From assembly GCF_001899645.1 (NCBI RefSeq), contig NZ_MKVV01000071.1:40116-104115 (forward strand): a stretch of DNA of 64,000 nt. Reading direction: 5' to 3'. The stretch is from Pseudonocardia sp. 73-21. GTDB taxonomy: Bacteria; Actinomycetota; Actinomycetes; Mycobacteriales; Pseudonocardiaceae. The position numbers were made by a program, and so were the translations under genes. Positions within the stretch are counted from its first letter, which is position 1, and each line of letters opens with the position of its first letter. Under the pieces are notes generated by a model that saw only the letters and a list, made by a program, of their open reading frames with translations, was not told the DNA's origin and made no database searches. Positions 18,493-27,228 of the stretch are shown one piece after another.

Positions 18493-19986
18493 CTACTTCC
18501 CCAGCTCGGAGATCGCCGGGATCGACGGCGCGAAGAAGTACTCGCCGCCCTGCATGTGCACGAACCGGTCGAAGCCCAGCTGTGGCTTGCGGCCCGCCTG
18601 CTTCGAGAACGGCGCCGCGCCGAGGAAGGGCAGCCCGGCCCCGCCCTGACCGATGATCGGGTCGACGCCGCTCCCCGGCTGGCTGAAGTCGTCGGCGTTC
18701 ACCCAGGCCGCCTGCACGAACTCGAACTGGTCGTCGATGTCGGTGACGTAGCAGGCGAACAGCAGCCCCCGCTGCTCGACGGTCTCCCCGTCGAGCGCCT
18801 CGTCCGCCGTCAGCTCCGGGCCGAACGCGATGCCGCGGCGCATCATCCGGTGGCTCTGGGTGAACGCCTCGGCGCCGGCCACCTCGTCCTCGGCGGGGGA
18901 GGTGTCGTGGCGGACGTCGTCCCGCGGGTAGGCCTTGCGGATGTGGGCCGCCCACGGGCAGGCGAGCGCCTCGCGGTCCCCGCCGAACTCGAAGGCGTTG
19001 ACGCCGGGCGTGCCGTCGGCGACCGTCGGGTCGTCGTGGCGGGGGGCGTTGATCAGGGCGGCCCCGCTCTTCCAGCGGCCGACCATCTGGGCGCCCAGCA
19101 GGTCGGCCGACGCCGCGTCCGACGCCGCCGGGTCGATCGCGGCGGCGGCCTCCTTGACCGCGACGTCGAACTCCGGGACCTGCTGCGCGAGGCGGCGGAA
19201 GACGAGGAACGCGCCGTTGCGCATGAGCTCCACGGGCGGCTCGGCGACCGTGCCCTGCACGGTGAAGTCCGCACCGAAGGGGTCCTGGCCGGGGTAGCCG
19301 AACAGGAACTCGCCCGGCCAGAGCAGGTCCCGACCGGGATCAGCCTGGTCCTGGTCGGGCCCGAGGGTCGGATCGAGCGGCACCCCCGGTGCGATCCGCC
19401 CGCGCACCGCGGGCTGGGAGACACCGTCGGCGTAGCCGAAGTGCTCGTGGCCCGCCACCGGGTCGGGGCGCACCGTGCCCGTCTCGGTCCGGACGTGCGA
19501 CCAGCCGTTGGCGGCGGGCGGCGCCAGGCGCAGCGCGATGGTGCCGTTCACCTCGGCCTCGGTGGCTCCGGCCACCAGGAACACGCCGTCGACCGGTTCG
19601 TTCGGGCCCAGGATGTCCCAGCCCCGGGGGTCGGGGTCGGCCAGCCTGGCGGAGCTCGCCGCCATGCCGCGGCCGAACTCGCTGTCCTGGACCAGCCCGT
19701 CCACGCCGAGCGTCTCGAGGCCGGCGCGGGTGAAGGCGATGTTGAGGCCGGGGGTGGGCAGCAGGCCCGTGCTCCCGGCGGCCCGGCCGGCGGCGACGGC
19801 GGCGCGCTGGTCCAGGCAGTCCTGCATGCTGGTGATCTCCAGGCCGCGTAGGAACACCCGGAACTTCTCGGTGTCCTGGATGCGGAAGAACACCCACTTC
19901 TCGCTCTTCTTCAGAAGACCGACGAGGATGTCTCCCTGGATGTCGGTGGTCGGGAACAACGGCTCGGCACTGATGTCGCGCACCAT
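18493..19986 (-). CDS. Dyp-type heme peroxidase
   Basis: A 497-residue dye-decolorising peroxidase family member. The GYADGVSQP segment carries the family's GxxDG motif with the distal Asp; conserved Arg and His residues lie in the C-terminal ferredoxin-like domain (for example SHRMMRRGIAFGPEL). No Tat or Sec signal is evident, so it is probably cytoplasmic or encapsulin-associated rather than EfeB-like. The open frame continues far upstream and includes an ATG at 20160, but ATG 19986 is preferred because conserved sequence starts there. It is convergent with glpD. Confidence 0.9.
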   Translation of the reverse strand: MVRDISAEPLFPTTDIQGDILVGLLKKSEKWVFFRIQDTEKFRVFLRGLEITSMQDCLDQRAAVAAGRAAGSTGLLPTPGLNIAFTRAGLETLGVDGLVQDSEFGRGMAASSARLADPDPRGWDILGPNEPVDGVFLVAGATEAEVNGTIALRLAPPAANGWSHVRTETGTVRPDPVAGHEHFGYADGVSQPAVRGRIAPGVPLDPTLGPDQDQADPGRDLLWPGEFLFGYPGQDPFGADFTVQGTVAEPPVELMRNGAFLVFRRLAQQVPEFDVAVKEAAAAIDPAASDAASADLLGAQMVGRWKSGAALINAPRHDDPTVADGTPGVNAFEFGGDREALACPWAAHIRKAYPRDDVRHDTSPAEDEVAGAEAFTQSHRMMRRGIAFGPELTADEALDGETVEQRGLLFACYVTDIDDQFEFVQAAWVNADDFSQPGSGVDPIIGQGGAGLPFLGAAPFSKQAGRKPQLGFDRFVHMQGGEYFFAPSIPAISELGK

Positions 19987-20215
19987 GGTGGGCTTCTCTC
20001 GGCGAAGGGTCAGTCCCCAGCAGGAGGGCGCCGCGGGCCCGCTGATACGCCGCGTCAGCGCGGCGCCGGCCCGAACGGCCGGCTGCTCGGGCAGCCGCCG
20101 GCGCACGAGCCTCCCGGCGGACTGCTGCACCCTCGCGCCGCTGAGTCCGATGATCTCCATCTTGCGGGGGCCGGGGAGAGGCCGTGCCGAGCCTCCCGGC
20201 GGCCCGGCACATCGA

Positions 20216-20449
20216 CACCACGGCGAGGCGGCCACCGGCAACGGCTCCATCGGCGCGGCCGTGCTCTCCGGGGTCGCGCGGCAGCCCGGGGCGCGCGCCA
20301 CGCTCGTCTCGAACAGCCTCGTCCACCTCGCGCTGGTCGAGGCGGCGTACTTCAGCAACCCGGCGTTCGCGGCGCTCATGATCTTCGCGCCGGCCGCGGA
20401 CCGCGACCCGGACGGTGGGGCCCGTACCGTGGGGCCGTGGCCGATCTGA
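20216..20449 (+). pseudogene. Remnant resembling ATP synthase F0 subunit c
   Basis: The frame encodes GNGSIGAAVLSGVARQPGAR, then a second hydrophobic helix containing LALVEAAYF. The polar-loop motif ARQP and a Glu in the following helix match the c-subunit hairpin, where that acid carries the proton. The first half of helix 1 and any start codon are missing, and codons upstream are not hydrophobic. Codon use is strongly GC3-biased, so this is probably a decayed coding segment. It runs into the first codons of the next gene. The resemblance is by eye only. Confidence 0.45.
20425..20430 (+). promoter_or_regulatory. Leaderless -10 box for the dehydratase gene
   Basis: TACCGT lies exactly 6 nt before GTG 20437, inside the tail of the AtpE-like remnant. 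Confidence 0.5.
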
Positions 20450-21426
20450 TCTCCCTCGACGACATCACCGCCGCCGCGGCGCGCATCGCGGGACACGTCC
20501 TGCGCACCCCGACGGTGCCCTCCCCCGGCCTGACCGCGCTGCTCGGTGTGCCCGTCACGCTCAAGCTGGAGCTGTTGCAGCGCACCGGGTCCTTCAAGGC
20601 GCGCGGGGCGTTCCACAAGCTGCTCGGGCTCGGCGACGCCGAGCGCGCGGCCGGGGTGGTGGCGGTCAGCGGCGGCAACCACGCCACCGCTCTCGCCGAC
20701 GCCGCCGGGGCGCTCGGCATCGCCGCCACCGTCGTGATGCCGCAGGCCGCGCCCGCGCGGTCGGTCGCGGCGGCGCGGGCCTCGGGCGCCGATGTGCGGC
20801 TCACCCCGGACATGCCGGGCGCGTTCGCGCTGATGGACGAGCTGGTGGCCGCGGGCATGACCCTCGTGCACCCCTTCGACGACGCCGGGGTGATCGCCGG
20901 GCAGGGCACGGTGGGCGCCGAGTTCGCCGCGGACGCGCCGGAGGTCACCGACGTGCTGGTGAGCATCGGCGGCGGCGGGCTGATCGCGGGTGTGGCCACC
21001 GCCTTCCGGGCGCTGCGCCCCGGGGTGCGGGTGTGGGGCGTCGAGACCGAGGGCGCCGAGGCCATGACGTGCGCCCTGGAAGCGGGCGCCCCGGTGCCCA
21101 TCACCCCGACGTCGATCGTGAGCACGCTCAGCGCCCCGCACGTCTCACCGCTGACGCTGGACCACGTCCGCAAGCTGGTGGAGGACGTGCTCGTCATCCC
21201 CGACGCCGACGCCGTGCGCGGCACCCTGACGCTGGCCGAGGCGGCGAAGGTGTGGGCGGAGCCGGCGGCGGGCTGCCTGGTTCCGGCGGCGGGGCAGGTC
21301 CTGGAACGGGTGGGCCCGAACGCCCGCCTGGGCCTGGTGGTCTGCGGCGGCAACGTGACGACAGCGGACGTGACGACCTGGACGGCCCGGTTCTCCGCCA
21401 CCCCGGCCCCCGCCCCACCGCGGTGA
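20437..21426 (+). CDS. Threonine/serine dehydratase-like PLP enzyme
   Basis: A 329-residue fold-type II PLP enzyme. The Schiff-base Lys is in GSFKARGA at about residue 50, SGGNHA binds the substrate carboxylate, and a Gly-rich loop GGGGLIAG cradles the PLP phosphate. There is no C-terminal ACT domain, so it resembles catabolic threonine dehydratases, serine racemases or related ammonia-lyases rather than feedback-regulated IlvA. GTG 20437 is supported by the box 6 nt upstream. A palindromic element begins within its last codons. Confidence 0.87.
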   Translation: MADLISLDDITAAAARIAGHVLRTPTVPSPGLTALLGVPVTLKLELLQRTGSFKARGAFHKLLGLGDAERAAGVVAVSGGNHATALADAAGALGIAATVVMPQAAPARSVAAARASGADVRLTPDMPGAFALMDELVAAGMTLVHPFDDAGVIAGQGTVGAEFAADAPEVTDVLVSIGGGGLIAGVATAFRALRPGVRVWGVETEGAEAMTCALEAGAPVPITPTSIVSTLSAPHVSPLTLDHVRKLVEDVLVIPDADAVRGTLTLAEAAKVWAEPAAGCLVPAAGQVLERVGPNARLGLVVCGGNVTTADVTTWTARFSATPAPAPPR

Positions 21427-21485
21427 TCAAGGCGCTGATGTCGCTCGCCGTGATCCACTGACGTCGTCAGTGCCCTGATCACCGC
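21420..21485. repeat. Nested palindromic element after the dehydratase gene
   Basis: Outer arms GCGGTGATCA (21420-21429) and TGATCACCGC (21476-21485) are perfect 10-bp inverted repeats. Inside lies a second hairpin, CACTGACG-T-CGTCAGTG (21456-21472). It covers most of the gap before the next gene and could act as terminator or as a dispersed palindromic repeat. Confidence 0.7.
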
Positions 21486-21500
21486 CATTACGGGTGGAAG

Positions 21501-22589
21501 GTGCGGCGGGGCGAGGGTGTTGACGCCGGTGTGGAGGCGGACGTCGTCGTGATCGGGGCCGGGCAGGCCGGGCTCTCGGCCGCCTACGGCCTGCGCCGGG
21601 CCGGGGTGGACTTCGTCGTGCTCGACGGCGAGGACGGGCCCGGTGGGGCGTGGCGGCACCGCTGGCCGACGCTGCGGATGGCCACCGTCCACGGCCTCCA
21701 CGATCTCCCGGGGCTCACCCGCCCGGAGTCCGACCCGGCGCGCCCGGCGTCGGAGGTGGTTCCGGCCTACTTCGCCGGCTACGAGCGCGAGTTCGACCTC
21801 CCGGTGCTGCGGCCCGTCCGCGTCACCGCGGTGCGGGACGATGCTCCCGAACTGCTCGTCGACACCGACCGCGGCACCTGGCGCACCCGCGCCCTGATCA
21901 ACGCCACGGGTACCTGGACCCGCCCGTTCCGCCCGCTGTACCCGGGCCGGAACACCTTCCGGGGCCGCCAGCTGCACACCGTCGAGTACCGCGGGCCCGA
22001 CGAGTTCGCCGGGCTGCGGGTGGTGGTGGTCGGCGGGGGCACGTCGGCGGTGCAGGCGCTGCTGGAGATCGCGCCGGTGGCCGCGTCCACGACCTGGGTG
22101 ACGCGCCGCCCGCCCGTGTTCCACGACGCGTTCGACGCCCGGACCGGCCGCGCCGCCGTCGCCCGCGTGGACGAGCGGGTGCGGGCCGGGCTTCCGCCGC
22201 AGAGCGTGGTGTCGGTGACCGGCCTGCCCGCCACCGCTGCGGCCCTGCCCCGCCGTCCGATGTTCGAGCGCATCGAGCCCGACGGCGTGGTGTGGGCAGA
22301 CGGCAGCCGCGAGCCCGCCGACGTCATCCTGTGGGCCACCGGCTGGCGCGCCGAACTCGGCCACCTCGCGCCACTTCACCTGCGTGGGCCGGGCGGCGGC
22401 ATCGCCATGGACGGCACCCGCGTGGCGGCCGACCCGCGGGTGCACCTCGTGGGCTACGGCCCCAGCGCCAGCACGATCGGGGCCAATCGCGCCGGACGGG
22501 CGGCCGCCCACGAGGTGGTGGTCCTCCTCGGCCTAGATTCTCGCCGTGACCATCCCGAAGCCCGCGTGGCGGCGACCGACGCGGGGTGA
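21501..22589 (+). CDS. Flavin-dependent monooxygenase/FAD-NAD(P) oxidoreductase
   Basis: A 362-residue two-dinucleotide-binding flavoprotein. The FAD site VIGAGQAGLSAAYGLRRAG is near the N terminus, and the NAD(P) site VVVVGGGTSAVQALLE is at about 175-190. A late ATGW segment (ILWATGWRAE) is typical of flavin-containing monooxygenase-like proteins. It is shorter than classical FMOs, as in the single-component Czc/TrkA-like flavoprotein branch. Start GTG 21501 is tentative; GTG 21531, just before the FAD motif, is an alternative. It overlaps the next gene by 44 bp. The substrate is unknown. Confidence 0.82.
   Translation: MRRGEGVDAGVEADVVVIGAGQAGLSAAYGLRRAGVDFVVLDGEDGPGGAWRHRWPTLRMATVHGLHDLPGLTRPESDPARPASEVVPAYFAGYEREFDLPVLRPVRVTAVRDDAPELLVDTDRGTWRTRALINATGTWTRPFRPLYPGRNTFRGRQLHTVEYRGPDEFAGLRVVVVGGGTSAVQALLEIAPVAASTTWVTRRPPVFHDAFDARTGRAAVARVDERVRAGLPPQSVVSVTGLPATAAALPRRPMFERIEPDGVVWADGSREPADVILWATGWRAELGHLAPLHLRGPGGGIAMDGTRVAADPRVHLVGYGPSASTIGANRAGRAAAHEVVVLLGLDSRRDHPEARVAATDAG
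22534..22539 (+). promoter_or_regulatory. Leaderless -10 box for the membrane protein gene
   Basis: TAGATT lies exactly 6 nt before GTG 22546, inside the 3' end of the flavoprotein gene. Confidence 0.5.
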
Positions 22590-23217
22590 ACACCGCTGGC
22601 CCGCCGTGCTCGCCGTCGTCGCGGCGATCGTGCTGCAGCTGCTCCTGCCCGACCAGATGTCGTTCGGCAGCCGCTGGATCCTGCCCGGCCTGGAGGCGCT
22701 GATCCTGCTGATCCTGCTGGCCGCGAACCCGTTCCGGATCGACCGCGAGTCGACGGTGCTGCGGGTGCTGGGCATCGGGCTCGCGATCGCGCTGACCGTG
22801 GCCACCGCGTTGTCGACCTTCAACCTCGTGACGGGGATCGTCGGCGGCCAGTTCGGCAAGGACGCACAGCCCCTGCTCGCCACCGGCGGCTCCATCTGGC
22901 TCACGAACGTCATCGCGTTCGCGTTCCTGTTCTGGGAGTTCGACCGCGGCGGCCCGGCCGCCCGGGCCGCCGGACGCCGGGAGCACCCCGACTTCCTCTT
23001 CCCGCAGATGCAGCTGCCGGACATGGCCGACGAGGCGTGGGAGCCGCGCTTCGTCGACTACCTCTACGTCGCGTTCACCAACGCCACCGCGTTCAGCCCC
23101 ACCGACACGATGCCGCTCACGCGGTGGGCCAAGCTCGGGATGGCGCTGCAGTCACTGGTCGCGCTGGTGACCGTCGGGCTGGTGGTCGCCCGCGCCGTCA
23201 ACGTGCTCGGTTCGTAG
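22546..23217 (+). CDS. Conserved four-helix membrane protein (possibly DUF1345-like)
   Basis: A 223-residue membrane protein with three hydrophobic helices in the first 130 residues, a cytoplasmic segment rich in charged residues, then a conserved-looking DYLYVAFTNATAFSPTDTMP loop and a final helix. The last part recalls two-helix ion-channel or DUF1345 proteins, but I cannot assign it firmly. GTG 22546 has a leaderless box 6 nt upstream. The 3' end overlaps the convergent DUF2127 gene by 66 bp. Confidence 0.7.
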   Translation: MTIPKPAWRRPTRGEHRWPAVLAVVAAIVLQLLLPDQMSFGSRWILPGLEALILLILLAANPFRIDRESTVLRVLGIGLAIALTVATALSTFNLVTGIVGGQFGKDAQPLLATGGSIWLTNVIAFAFLFWEFDRGGPAARAAGRREHPDFLFPQMQLPDMADEAWEPRFVDYLYVAFTNATAFSPTDTMPLTRWAKLGMALQSLVALVTVGLVVARAVNVLGS

Positions 23218-23658
23218 GGACCGGTACTCGCGGATGATCAGCACGATGATCGCGACGTCCAGTGCGGCGAGGAACGGCAGCAGCACCGAGCCCGTCTGCG
23301 TGGCGCGGTAGATCTCATAGACCACGAACGCGCCGAGCACCACCACGGCCACCGGGAACGCCGGGCGGATCTTCCGCAGCATGGCCACGACGAGCGCCAG
23401 CTTCACGATGCCGTGCAGGCCCAGGTAGATCACCGCGAACGTCCGGTTGCCCGACGCGAACTCGGCGGTGCCCGAGACGAAGTGCTTCGCCAGCGAGCCG
23501 TCGGGCGGGCCGAGCAGGTCCCGGGAGAGCACGTCGTTGATCAGCGTCTGGACCGCGCCGGTGGGGATGATCAGCAGGACGATCGCGCCGACCAGCTCGA
23601 TGGCCCCGTCGATGCCCTTGAGCAGCAGGGCGATCCGGAAGAGCGTCTCCTGCTTCAT
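23152..23658 (-). CDS. DUF2127 membrane protein
   Basis: A 168-residue protein with four hydrophobic helices. The N-terminal FRIALLLKGIDGAIELVGA, the central YLGLHGIVKLALVVAML and the VYEIYRATQTGS loop match the DUF2127 pattern. Function is unknown. ATG 23658 overlaps the stop of the upstream lipoprotein gene (ATGA), so it is the last member of a coupled operon of deacetylase, beta-propeller lipoprotein and this protein. Its 3' end overlaps the convergent membrane protein gene. Confidence 0.8.
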   Translation of the reverse strand: MKQETLFRIALLLKGIDGAIELVGAIVLLIIPTGAVQTLINDVLSRDLLGPPDGSLAKHFVSGTAEFASGNRTFAVIYLGLHGIVKLALVVAMLRKIRPAFPVAVVVLGAFVVYEIYRATQTGSVLLPFLAALDVAIIVLIIREYRSLRTEHVDGAGDHQPDGHQRDQ

Positions 23659-24851
23659 CGTGTGATGCCCGTGTGCCCGAGGGAGTAGCGACCCGGTTGC
23701 GGCCACACACAGAGCCCGTGCGGGCCGTCGCCCACGTCGATCTTCCTGATCAGGTGCCCGTCGGCCGTCGACAGGACGTAGACGGCGCGGCTGTAGCGGC
23801 CCGACAGCCACAGCTGGGAACCGTCGGCGGTCACGTTGCCCATGTCGGGGCTCGCGCCGCCGGGGATGGCCCACTTCGTCAGCACGGCCCCGGTGTAGGA
23901 GTCGAGCACGCTGACGCTGCTGTCGAGGCGGTTGGTGACGTAGAGCTTCGTGGCGTCGCGGGAGAGGTAGAGCCCGTGCGCGCCCTTGCCCGTCGGGATC
24001 TCGCGCAGCACCTTCGTGGCGGCGCCGTCGAGCACCCAGACGCCGCCCTCCTCGCTGTCGGCGATGTAGAACACGGAACCGTCGGGGGCGAGCTTGATGT
24101 CCTGCGGGCCCATCCGGTGGTGGCGGACGGGCATGTCGATCGTGCGCACGAGCTTGTGGTTCACCAGGTCCACCACGGCGACGCGGCCGTCGAACTCGCA
24201 GGTGAAGACGGCGATGCGACCTCCTGGCATGAAGTCGGAGTGGTCGATGCCGGCACACTGCGGCGTGGCGAGGGTCTGCTGCACCTTCCACGTGTGCGGG
24301 TCGTAGAACACGAGCTCGCGGCGCTCCTCGGCCACCGAGATCGCTGATTTCCCGTCGGAGGTGAAGTACATGTTGTACGGGTCGATCACCGGGATGTTGG
24401 CACCCGGCTTCCCCGTCCTCGGGTCGAACGGCGTGATCTTGTTGGTGGTGTCGTCGCTCGCGTACAGCGTGGTCATGTCGTAGGACGGGATGACGTGCTG
24501 CAGCTCGCCGCCGAGCCGGTACTTCCCGACCACCGCGAACGTCGTCGGATCGATCACCCACACGTCGCCCGACTTGGTGTGCGGCACGTAGACCAGCGGG
24601 AGGGCCGCCTTCGCGGTGTCCGAGAGCATGTTCGGCCCGGCGTCCGCGTAGACGTTGTGCGGGTCGGCCACCGGGGGCATCCCCGGGAGCTGGTCACCGA
24701 TCGGCGGAGCGGCGACGGGTACCGGGCCGGCGGTGACCGGGACGCCGGCGACACCGGGGTCCGGCGAGGCCGAGCACCCCGCGAGCAGGGCCAGGGCTGC
24801 GCCGAGCAGCACGGCACGGCGGATGGTGAACGGCACGGTGGTCCCTCTCAC
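23655..24851 (-). CDS. YVTN-type beta-propeller lipoprotein
   Basis: A 398-residue exported protein. A signal peptide with lipobox LLAGC (Cys at about 26) predicts a lipid-anchored extracytoplasmic protein. The mature part has six to seven repeats of the YVTN/NHL-like beta-propeller, for example VWVIDPTTFAVVGKYR, VLDSYTGAVLTKW and YVLSTADGHLIRKIDVGDGPHG. Such propellers bind proteins, polysaccharides or cofactors. GTG 24851 overlaps the upstream deacetylase stop (GTGA). An internal GTG five codons later is an alternative start. The operon suggests an envelope or polysaccharide role. Confidence 0.85.
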   Translation of the reverse strand: MRGTTVPFTIRRAVLLGAALALLAGCSASPDPGVAGVPVTAGPVPVAAPPIGDQLPGMPPVADPHNVYADAGPNMLSDTAKAALPLVYVPHTKSGDVWVIDPTTFAVVGKYRLGGELQHVIPSYDMTTLYASDDTTNKITPFDPRTGKPGANIPVIDPYNMYFTSDGKSAISVAEERRELVFYDPHTWKVQQTLATPQCAGIDHSDFMPGGRIAVFTCEFDGRVAVVDLVNHKLVRTIDMPVRHHRMGPQDIKLAPDGSVFYIADSEEGGVWVLDGAATKVLREIPTGKGAHGLYLSRDATKLYVTNRLDSSVSVLDSYTGAVLTKWAIPGGASPDMGNVTADGSQLWLSGRYSRAVYVLSTADGHLIRKIDVGDGPHGLCVWPQPGRYSLGHTGITR

Positions 24852-25612
24852 GCGAACAGGGCGCCGGCGGTCACCGGCTTGAGGCCGCGGGCGGCCAGGT
24901 CGTCGAGCAGGCCGGGGAGCGCGTCGAGCGTGCCCGGGTGCCCGAGGTGCATGCTCACGACGTCGCCGGCGACGGCCTTGCGGACGTTGCGGCGGATCGC
25001 GGCGGCGCCGGGGTCGGTGAAGTCGCGCGAGTCGACGTCGTAGGACAGGACGTGCTCGTAGCCCGCGGCGCCGGCGAGGCGCAGCACCTCCTTCGTCGCG
25101 TGCTGGGCGGCGGACGGCCGGAAGAAGTCACCCGGTGAGCCCGTCAACGCGGCGAGCCGGTCGCGGCAGCGCTCGATCTCCGCGCGGACGCCGGCCTCGT
25201 CGAGCGTGCTGAGGTCGGGGTGCGACCAGGTGTGGTTGCCCAGCTCGTGCCCGTGGTCGGTGACCACCTTGACCGCGTCCGGGGACTGCTGCAGCCAGGT
25301 GCCGATCGCCAGCACCGTGACGGCCGCGCCGCGGTCGGCGAACCCGGTGAGGATCTTCGTGGCGAGGGCGATGTCGCCGGCGCCGTGGAAGGTCAGCGCC
25401 ACCTCCGGGCGGCCGCTGGTGGCGGTGACGAGCTCGGTGGCCGTACCGGTGAACGGCGCGGTCGTCCTGGGTGCGGCAGCAGCGGTGGTCGCGGACGCCG
25501 CGGCCGTCGCGGCGGGGGCGCTCGGTGCGGTCGCGGCCGGCGCCGCGCAGGCTCCGGCCGCGACCACCGGGACGGCCGCGAGGAACGCCCGGCGGGACAG
25601 ATGGGTGGTCAC
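24848..25612 (-). CDS. Polysaccharide deacetylase-family lipoprotein with a degenerate first motif
   Basis: A 254-residue exported protein. The Tat-like N terminus (SRRAFLAA) leads to a lipobox ending at Cys 22, then an Ala/Thr-rich linker. The NodB-fold domain has the metal-binding pair in HELGNHTWSHPDL, the RPSAAQ segment and MHLGHPG near the end. The usual TFDDG of motif 1 is replaced by TFHGAGD, so the normal catalytic Asp-Asp pair is altered. It may still bind metal through His and Asp. It starts the operon with the propeller lipoprotein. GTG 25612 follows TACTGT by 8 nt. Confidence 0.85.
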   Translation of the reverse strand: MTTHLSRRAFLAAVPVVAAGACAAPAATAPSAPAATAAASATTAAAAPRTTAPFTGTATELVTATSGRPEVALTFHGAGDIALATKILTGFADRGAAVTVLAIGTWLQQSPDAVKVVTDHGHELGNHTWSHPDLSTLDEAGVRAEIERCRDRLAALTGSPGDFFRPSAAQHATKEVLRLAGAAGYEHVLSYDVDSRDFTDPGAAAIRRNVRKAVAGDVVSMHLGHPGTLDALPGLLDDLAARGLKPVTAGALFA

Positions 25613-25652
25613 GGTCGCGGACAGTAGCCGCCCCCGAGACCTGGGAAACCCT

Positions 25653-27188
25653 TTACCCGGGAACGCCCCGGTCAGAGACGTGCTCGTCGCGCAGCACCCG
25701 TTTGAGCAGCTTTCCCGACTCGGTGCGCGGCAGCGCGTCGCGCACGTCCCAGCTGCGCGGGCGCTTGTACCCGGCGAGGTGCTCGGCGACGTGCACGTCG
25801 AGCGCGCCGAGATCGAGCTCCCGGCCCTCGCGCGGCACGACGGCGGCGTGCACGGTCTGGCCCCACTCCTCGGACGGCAGCCCGAACACGGCGGCGTCGA
25901 GCACGTCGGGGTGGGCGTGCAGCACCGCCTCGACCTCGGCGGGGTAGACGTTCATGCCGCCGGTGATCACCAGGTCGCCGCCGCGGTCGCGGATGTGCAG
26001 GTAGCCGTCGGCGTCGAGGTGGGCGACGTCGCCCACGGACTTCCAGTCGTCGTCGCCGAGCGTCTCGCGGCCGTGGTAGCCGGCGAACGTCGTGGACGAG
26101 CGGACCTGCAGCTCGCCCGGCTCCCCCGCGGGCAGCACCTCGCCGTCGGGCCCGACCACCCGCAGCTCGACGGTGGGGATCGCCCGCCCGCACGACCCCG
26201 GCCGGGCGAGCTGCTCCTCCGGGGGCAGCACGGCGTCGACCCCCAGCTCGGTGGAGCCGTAGACCTCGAACAGGAACCCGTCGCCCAGCTTCGCGACGAT
26301 CTCCTGTTTCAGCGCGTACGGCACCGGCGCGGCGTTGGCCACCAGCGAGCGCATCGACGACAGGTCGGCGCGGGCGAGCACCTCGGGCGGCAGCGCGCCG
26401 ATCCGCTTGAGCGGCGTGGGCGCGGTGAAGGTGTTGGTGACGCGGTAGGTGCGCACGAGGTCGAGCCAGCGCTCGGCGTCGAAGCTGCGCATCAGCACCA
26501 CCGTGCCGCCGAGCACGTGCGTGAGCGAGGCCCAGGCCAGCGGGCCGGAGTGGTACATCGGGCCGGTGGTCAGGTGCACCTCCTCCCCCGCGCGCAGTCG
26601 CAGCGTGCTCACGAGCGCCGCGGTCTGCTCGGGGTCGGTGCGGGTGCGCAGCGCGCCCTTCGGCTTCCCCGTCGTGCCGGAGGTGTAGATCATCTGGCCG
26701 CCGCCCTCGACGGGTGGGAGCGGCTCCGCGGATCCGCAGGCGAGGACGTCGTCCCAGGCCAGGGCGCCATCGAACGGCTCGCCGCGGAACACCACCACGT
26801 CACGCACGGCCGTGAGCTCGGCCCGGATGGTGGCCAGGCGGGCGGCCGGGTCGGCGTCGACGAGCACCACCACCGCTCCGCTGTCGGTGATGACGTGGCG
26901 CATCTCGTCGGGGGTGAAGCGGTAGGCCAGCGGCACCGCGACGAGCCCGAGCTTGCGGGCCGCGTGCAGCACGACCAGCACCTCGAGGCTGTTGGGCCCG
27001 CACCAGACGATGCGGTCGCCCGGCCCGAGGCCGAGGTTCCGCAGACCGTGGGCGAGGCGGTTGGCCCGCTCCTCCAGCCCGGCGTAGGTGACGTCGGATC
27101 CCTCCGGGTCGATCACCGCGACCTTGTCCGGGATCGCGGCGGCGTGGGCGGTCAGCGAATCGAGCACATCCTCGGGCACGTCCTCCAC
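25653..27188 (-). CDS. AMP-forming acyl-CoA synthetase (FadD-like)
   Basis: A 511-residue ANL-superfamily ligase that activates a carboxylic acid as acyl-AMP and then acyl-CoA. The P-loop-like YTSGTTGKPKG is at about 170-180, the adenine-binding motif YGSTE near 315, the SVGDVAHLDADGY hinge region near 400 and the catalytic Lys in ESGKLLKR close to the C terminus. Length is typical. The ATG at 27188 is preferred. It is followed by only 40 bp before the deacetylase operon, so co-transcription is possible but the two are probably separate. The chain-length preference is unknown. Confidence 0.93.
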   Translation of the reverse strand: MEDVPEDVLDSLTAHAAAIPDKVAVIDPEGSDVTYAGLEERANRLAHGLRNLGLGPGDRIVWCGPNSLEVLVVLHAARKLGLVAVPLAYRFTPDEMRHVITDSGAVVVLVDADPAARLATIRAELTAVRDVVVFRGEPFDGALAWDDVLACGSAEPLPPVEGGGQMIYTSGTTGKPKGALRTRTDPEQTAALVSTLRLRAGEEVHLTTGPMYHSGPLAWASLTHVLGGTVVLMRSFDAERWLDLVRTYRVTNTFTAPTPLKRIGALPPEVLARADLSSMRSLVANAAPVPYALKQEIVAKLGDGFLFEVYGSTELGVDAVLPPEEQLARPGSCGRAIPTVELRVVGPDGEVLPAGEPGELQVRSSTTFAGYHGRETLGDDDWKSVGDVAHLDADGYLHIRDRGGDLVITGGMNVYPAEVEAVLHAHPDVLDAAVFGLPSEEWGQTVHAAVVPREGRELDLGALDVHVAEHLAGYKRPRSWDVRDALPRTESGKLLKRVLRDEHVSDRGVPG

Positions 27189-27228
27189 TCTCGCCGACGG
27201 AGCCCGCCGCCGCGAGAGCCCGTCCGAG

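Noticed and set aside
19987..20160. N-terminal extension of the DyP peroxidase from ATG 20160
   Set aside because: The extra 58 residues are Arg-rich and unlike DyP proteins; ATG 19986 begins conserved sequence.
22546..23217. Calling the four-helix protein a potassium channel
   Set aside because: No TVGYG-type selectivity filter is present; left as a conserved membrane protein.
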